This document shows, one piece after another, positions 60,853-64,000 of a stretch of DNA of 64,000 bases. A program made the position numbers and the translations under genes. The number at the start of each line of letters is the position of its first letter. The stretch's first letter is position 1. Origin of the DNA: NCEH01 sp043195135 (GTDB lineage: Bacteria > Pseudomonadota > Alphaproteobacteria > Rhizobiales > Xanthobacteraceae); assembly GCF_043195135.1 (NCBI RefSeq), contig NZ_JBAFWP010000020.1; one strand, given 5' to 3'. The notes beneath the pieces were generated by a model that was not told the DNA's origin, searched no databases, and was given only the letters and a program-made list of their open reading frames with translations.

Positions 60853-61311
60853 CTGATTACCTAGTTATATGGGATTAGATCGGAGTTAGATTTTACTAGT
60901 CCGGCGAATTTAGAATTTGACTGCTCCGAATCAGACTTTAGCGATTCACAGATGGCATTTCAGCAATGCCTCTCATTCTTGCGATTCCGGAGAACCATCG
61001 ATGAAAGCAGCGGTGATCTGTCGTAGATATAAGGCAAAGAGAAATATATTTTCTTCATTATTAACTGTGCCACAAATGACCGGTTGCCGTCTAGTTCAGG
61101 TTTGCTTCGAAAGCTTATACCCACGATCGGCCTTTGGTCTTAAGCCAGCCCCCTTCCTCCCTTCCTCTCGGCCGGCGAACGCCCACCCCCCGATCACGCG
61201 CAGGTGTTCGCCGCTTCCGGTAATCCAAAACCTTCCCCCCTACCTCCCGGCCGCGTCCCGTGGCACAGGACGGGGGCCGCTGCTGCCGGCGGCGTGAATG
61301 AGGAGATCGCC
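60853..61311. other. Intergenic, AT-rich to GC-rich transition
   Basis: About 460 bases without a supported gene. The first ~240 bases continue the AT-rich composition of the neighbouring HsdR_N-like gene; after about 61130 the sequence returns to the GC-rich host type and pyrimidine-rich tracts (CCCCCTTCCTCCCTTCCTC). Only the last 20 bases (AGGAG near 61300) have a clear role, as ribosome site of the following gene. Confidence 0.6.
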
Positions 61312-62208
61312 ATGGATTCCACGCCCATCGCGCCCGCCGCCGATCCCGCCCTCGAAGGGCTCGAGGGATTGGTGCGCGAACCCCTGTCCCGGCGCGGCTT
61401 CGTCATGACAGGCCTGATCGCCGGCTTCACCCTCGCCACCACCTCGGTGCAGGCGCAGGCCATCCACACCGATGGCGCCGGCCTCGTCGCCGGGGAAGTG
61501 AAGATCCCCACCGCCGATGGCGACATGCCCGGCTATCGCGCCATGCCCGAGGGCAACGGCCCGTTCCCCCTGGTGATCGTGGTGGAGGAGATTTTCGGCG
61601 TCCACGAATATATCAAGGACATCTGCCGCCGCCTCGCCAAGCAGGGCTATTGCGCGGTGGCGCCCGAGCTTTATGCCCGCCAGGGCGATCTCACGGGCAT
61701 GACCGACATCCAGCAGATCGTCCGCGACGTTATCTCCAAGAAGCCCGACGCGGAAATGCTCTCCGATCTCGACGCGGCCGTGGCCTGGGCGGTGAAAAGC
61801 TCCAAGGCGGACGAAAACCGGCTCGGCATCACCGGCTTCTGCCGCGGCGGGCGCTCGGTGTGGCTCTATGCGGCGCATAATCCCAAGCTGAAGGCGGCCG
61901 TCGCTTGGTACGGCCCCATCGGCGGCGCGCGCACCGACATCCAGCCCAAGACGGCCGGCGATGTCGCCGCCGATCTCAAGGCCCCCGTGCTCGGCCTTTA
62001 TGGCGCCGCCGATACCGGCATTCCGGTCGCCGACGTGGAAAAGCAGCGCGACACGGCGCGGGCCGCCGGCAAGACGGTGGAGATCGTGCTCTATCCCGAT
62101 ACGCCCCACGCCTTCCATGCCGACTACCGCCCGAGCTATCGCAAGGACGCGGCCGAGGACGGCTGGAAGCGCATGCTCGCCTGGTTCAAGCAATACGGCG
62201 TCGCCTGA
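61312..62208 (+). CDS. Dienelactone hydrolase family protein, probably Tat-exported
   Basis: A 298-residue alpha/beta hydrolase. The catalytic triad fits DLH: Cys177 in GFCRGGR, Asp234 in GAADTGIP and His266 in TPHAFHADYR, with EIFGVHEYIKDICRRLA typical of the family. Residues 20-50 (PLSRRGFVMTGLIAGFTLAT) resemble a twin-arginine signal, suggesting export in folded form. The true substrate is unknown; many such proteins are general esterases. AGGAG precedes the ATG. Confidence 0.92.
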   Translation: MDSTPIAPAADPALEGLEGLVREPLSRRGFVMTGLIAGFTLATTSVQAQAIHTDGAGLVAGEVKIPTADGDMPGYRAMPEGNGPFPLVIVVEEIFGVHEYIKDICRRLAKQGYCAVAPELYARQGDLTGMTDIQQIVRDVISKKPDAEMLSDLDAAVAWAVKSSKADENRLGITGFCRGGRSVWLYAAHNPKLKAAVAWYGPIGGARTDIQPKTAGDVAADLKAPVLGLYGAADTGIPVADVEKQRDTARAAGKTVEIVLYPDTPHAFHADYRPSYRKDAAEDGWKRMLAWFKQYGVA

Positions 62209-62225
62209 GGGCGGCCTCGCCCGTG

Positions 62226-62244
62226 CCCGGCCTCTGGCCGGGCG
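62226..62244. repeat. REP-like hairpin sharing CTGGCCGGGCGC
   Basis: GCCCGGCC and GGCCGGGC form an 8-bp perfect stem with a TCT loop after the dienelactone hydrolase gene. The 12-base word CTGGCCGGGCGC at its right side also occurs at 24622-24633 and 37883-37894, all between genes. Confidence 0.55.
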
Positions 62245-62369
62245 CATCTGTCCCAGGGCCGGGCGGGCGCCGTGCGGCCCGCCTTCCAAATGCCGGGGCG
62301 GCCTCTAAGCTGAGCGCAGAGACGGGCGCGGGCGCCAGGGTTGCCCGCGCCAAACCCGGGAGAGCCCTC

Positions 62370-62660
62370 ATGCCGCGCCGTTCCGATCGATCCTTATCCC
62401 GCGCCCCGGCTACGGCCCTGGGCGCTTCCGCGATCGGTGCCTCCGCCGTGGGCACCGCCTCGCTGGGCGCGCTTGCCCTCGGGGCTCTGGCGGTGGGCGC
62501 GCTCGCCATCGGGGCGCTGGCCATCGGCCGGCTCGCCATCAAGCGGGCGCGCATCCGCTCGCTCACCATCGACGAGCTGACGGTGAAGAAGCTCACCATC
62601 CTCCCGCAGGCGGGTGAACCGCAGGCAGGCGGACCGCAGGCGGGTGCGCCGCAGGCCTGA
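62370..62660 (+). CDS. Small pentapeptide-repeat-like protein with PQAG tail
   Basis: A 96-residue protein. From about residue 18 it consists of twelve consecutive five-residue units: GASAI, GASAV, GTASL, GALAL, GALAV, GALAI, GALAI, GRLAI, KRARI, RSLTI, DELTV, KKLTI. Each ends in I, L or V and most have L at position three, as in right-handed quadrilateral beta-helix (pentapeptide repeat) proteins. The C-terminus repeats PQAG(E/G/A) four times. No signal peptide. GGGAGAG precedes the ATG. Function unknown; a hydrophobic membrane helix is an alternative reading of the central part. Confidence 0.7.
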   Translation: MPRRSDRSLSRAPATALGASAIGASAVGTASLGALALGALAVGALAIGALAIGRLAIKRARIRSLTIDELTVKKLTILPQAGEPQAGGPQAGAPQA

Positions 62661-62674
62661 CGGAGCCGGGCCGT

Positions 62675-63889
62675 CTATCGCACCGGCACAACGGGCATTT
62701 GCGGCGCGGCCGGTGCCGTGACCGCGGCGGGCAGCAGGCCGATATTCTGGTTGACGCCGGAAATCTGGATGCCGTCCAGCTCGATCGTGTCCGGCTTGGC
62801 GCCGACCAATGCGCCATGGGCGGCGAGCTGGCCGCGCAGGGTGGGGGCGAGCTGCGCCAGCTGGGCGAACTTGCCGTGGTTCATGGGGTCCATGGCCTTC
62901 ACATTGGTCATGTCGATGACCACCGCGCCGAGGGCCACCAATTCCTCGTCATTGGTGTAATTGCCGAGCCGCACCTTGCCGCCGGCCAGGAAATCGGAGA
63001 AGCCGAGCGCCTTGTCGTCGCGCGAGACGATGACGATGAAGGGCTTTTCCGGTTTGCCGAAGCGCTTCAGCTGCGACTTGAACACGTCCACGTCGATGTC
63101 GGGCGCGGCAAGGATGACATTGCCGATGCGATTCGGCGGCAGGCCCTTGCCGCCGATCTTCATCTGGCGCAGGGCCTCCACGGTCACCCAATTGCCCATG
63201 GAATGGGCCATGATGGTGATCTTCTCCGCCTTGCTGGAGGCCACCAGGGAGAGCGTGCGCTCCAGATTATCCCGCGCGGCGGTGGCGCTGTTGTTGTCGT
63301 AGACATAATCCTCGGTCTTGCCGCGCGAGGCCCAGCTGAACAGCACCGGCACGCCCGGCACGTCGGAATCATGGGCCATCTGGGTCAGGCGGTAGAGCGC
63401 CTCCGAGAACATGGTGTTGTAGCCGTGCACGAACACCAGCACATTGCGGCTGCCGGCCGGCAGCAGGGCGAGCTGGGCATTGAGGTCGCGCACGAAATCC
63501 TGGTCGGTGTCGCGATAGACAGCTTCATGCACGACGAAATCGGTGGCCGGATTGCCGGGCGGCTGCTTGGGCCATTCGATGCCGCCGGGCTGGTGCGAGG
63601 GCGGCACGCTGAGGGTGACGGTGGCGAAATCCAGTCCCTGTCCGCGCTCGCCGTTGAACAGCGTGCCGGGGCGCACGTCGCGGGCGCGGGTGGTGGCGAC
63701 GAGGACGGTATGCGGCTTGGCGCCCGGCGCCTCGGCGAGGCCCGGCGTCAGCACATCGGCGCCCGGACGATCGGCGCAGGCGGAAAGCAGGGGCGCGGCG
63801 GCGAGCAGGAGGGCGAGAAAGGGCAGGGCGGAGAGGAGGGGCGCACGCTTGGTCTGCACAATGGCGGCGCAGCCGGCGCCTCGTGACAT
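62675..63889 (-). CDS. Lipoprotein alpha/beta hydrolase (DUF900-like esterase)
   Basis: A 404-residue exported hydrolase. A signal peptide ends in the lipobox LLSAC, so the protein is probably lipid-anchored. The hydrolase domain has the oxyanion-hole segment VLVFVHGYNTMFSEALYRL and the nucleophile elbow MAHSMGNWVTVEAL (GxSxG-like, AHSMG). APDIDVDVF may hold the catalytic aspartate. Proteins of this group are widespread and uncharacterised. The ATG at 63889 is chosen because it precedes the signal peptide directly; an in-frame ATG at 63952 is possible. Confidence 0.87.
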   Translation of the reverse strand: MSRGAGCAAIVQTKRAPLLSALPFLALLLAAAPLLSACADRPGADVLTPGLAEAPGAKPHTVLVATTRARDVRPGTLFNGERGQGLDFATVTLSVPPSHQPGGIEWPKQPPGNPATDFVVHEAVYRDTDQDFVRDLNAQLALLPAGSRNVLVFVHGYNTMFSEALYRLTQMAHDSDVPGVPVLFSWASRGKTEDYVYDNNSATAARDNLERTLSLVASSKAEKITIMAHSMGNWVTVEALRQMKIGGKGLPPNRIGNVILAAPDIDVDVFKSQLKRFGKPEKPFIVIVSRDDKALGFSDFLAGGKVRLGNYTNDEELVALGAVVIDMTNVKAMDPMNHGKFAQLAQLAPTLRGQLAAHGALVGAKPDTIELDGIQISGVNQNIGLLPAAVTAPAAPQMPVVPVR

Positions 63890-64000
63890 CTGCCTGGATA
63901 TGAAAATCACTGAACGTCCGCCTCGATCCCCGTCGCTCCGACGCTTGAGCATAGCAGAAGCGCCGGCCGGACGGCGATTGGCATTTCTTAGCCGCATAGG

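Noticed and set aside
60917..61297. A 126-codon plus-strand open frame in the gap after the AT-rich nuclease gene.
   Set aside because: It spans the AT-rich/GC-rich junction, has no ribosome site, changes amino-acid style midway and overlaps the leader of the next gene.

Overview
The window is GC-rich DNA packed with core metabolic genes. Gene order and protein types point to an alphaproteobacterium of the Hyphomicrobiales (Rhizobiales), possibly a Xanthobacter/Azorhizobium/Ancylobacter-like lineage. The family-level guess is inference from synteny (ccmF-ccmH-degP-two-component-glnE; xseB/dxs/tlyA/rRNA methylase; fabI/phosphatase/aroC/ribB; urtABCDE-ureD-ureAB-ureC-ureE-ureF-ureG). I saw no CRISPR array, prophage or complete insertion sequence.

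Layout. 1-9.3 kb (plus strand): the tail of ccmF, then ccmH, a DegP-type protease, an OmpR-type response regulator with its kinase, and glnE. 9.5-16.2 kb (minus): a PleC-like PAS kinase, a LysR regulator, a small secreted protein and pepN. 16.4-24.6 kb: an acyltransferase, mdh, hisZ-hisG, xseB, an ICMT-like methyltransferase, a membrane hydrolase-like protein and a glycosyltransferase. 25-31.7 kb: dxs, tlyA and an rRNA m5U methylase, interrupted by a lower-GC HsdR_N-type nuclease gene and two paralogous secreted proteins. 31.7-39.5 kb: a perfect parS site, a DUF1194 protein, an HTH-RibB fusion, aroC, a CorC/HlyC protein, a fabI operon with two paralogous secreted proteins, and tRNA-Pro(CGG). 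39.8-45.8 kb: a secreted protein, an MFS transporter coupled to an HdeD-like protein with a predicted permuted papain-like domain, a Nif11-like small protein, mgtE, a beta carbonic anhydrase and a 25-residue membrane peptide. 46-57.3 kb: the urea ABC transporter and urease operon behind a strong sigma-54 promoter. 57.3-64 kb: a single-domain response regulator, the divergent efp/epmA pair, a second very AT-rich HsdR_N-type gene, a dienelactone hydrolase, a pentapeptide-repeat-like protein and a lipoprotein hydrolase.

How it works together. The 46-57 kb block is one nitrogen-scavenging unit: urea is bound by UrtA, imported by UrtBCDE, and hydrolysed by urease (UreAB fusion plus UreC) matured by UreDEFG, probably under NtrC/sigma-54 control. 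GlnE at the other end of the window adjusts glutamine synthetase to nitrogen status. EF-P and its lysine-adding enzyme EpmA are neighbours.

Most unusual signals: a 16-bp perfect parS; two unrelated-looking stand-alone HsdR_N nucleases in low-GC patches, one preceded by a potential H-type RNA pseudoknot; an HTH-RibB fusion facing an AT-rich 66-bp intergenic region with two TTCA(G/C)TGA sites 33 bp apart; an HdeD/papain-like fusion; a family of ~115-bp palindromic elements, one lying inside the urea operon; and a tandem hairpin repeat in the dxs leader. Functions proposed for these are inference from sequence alone.
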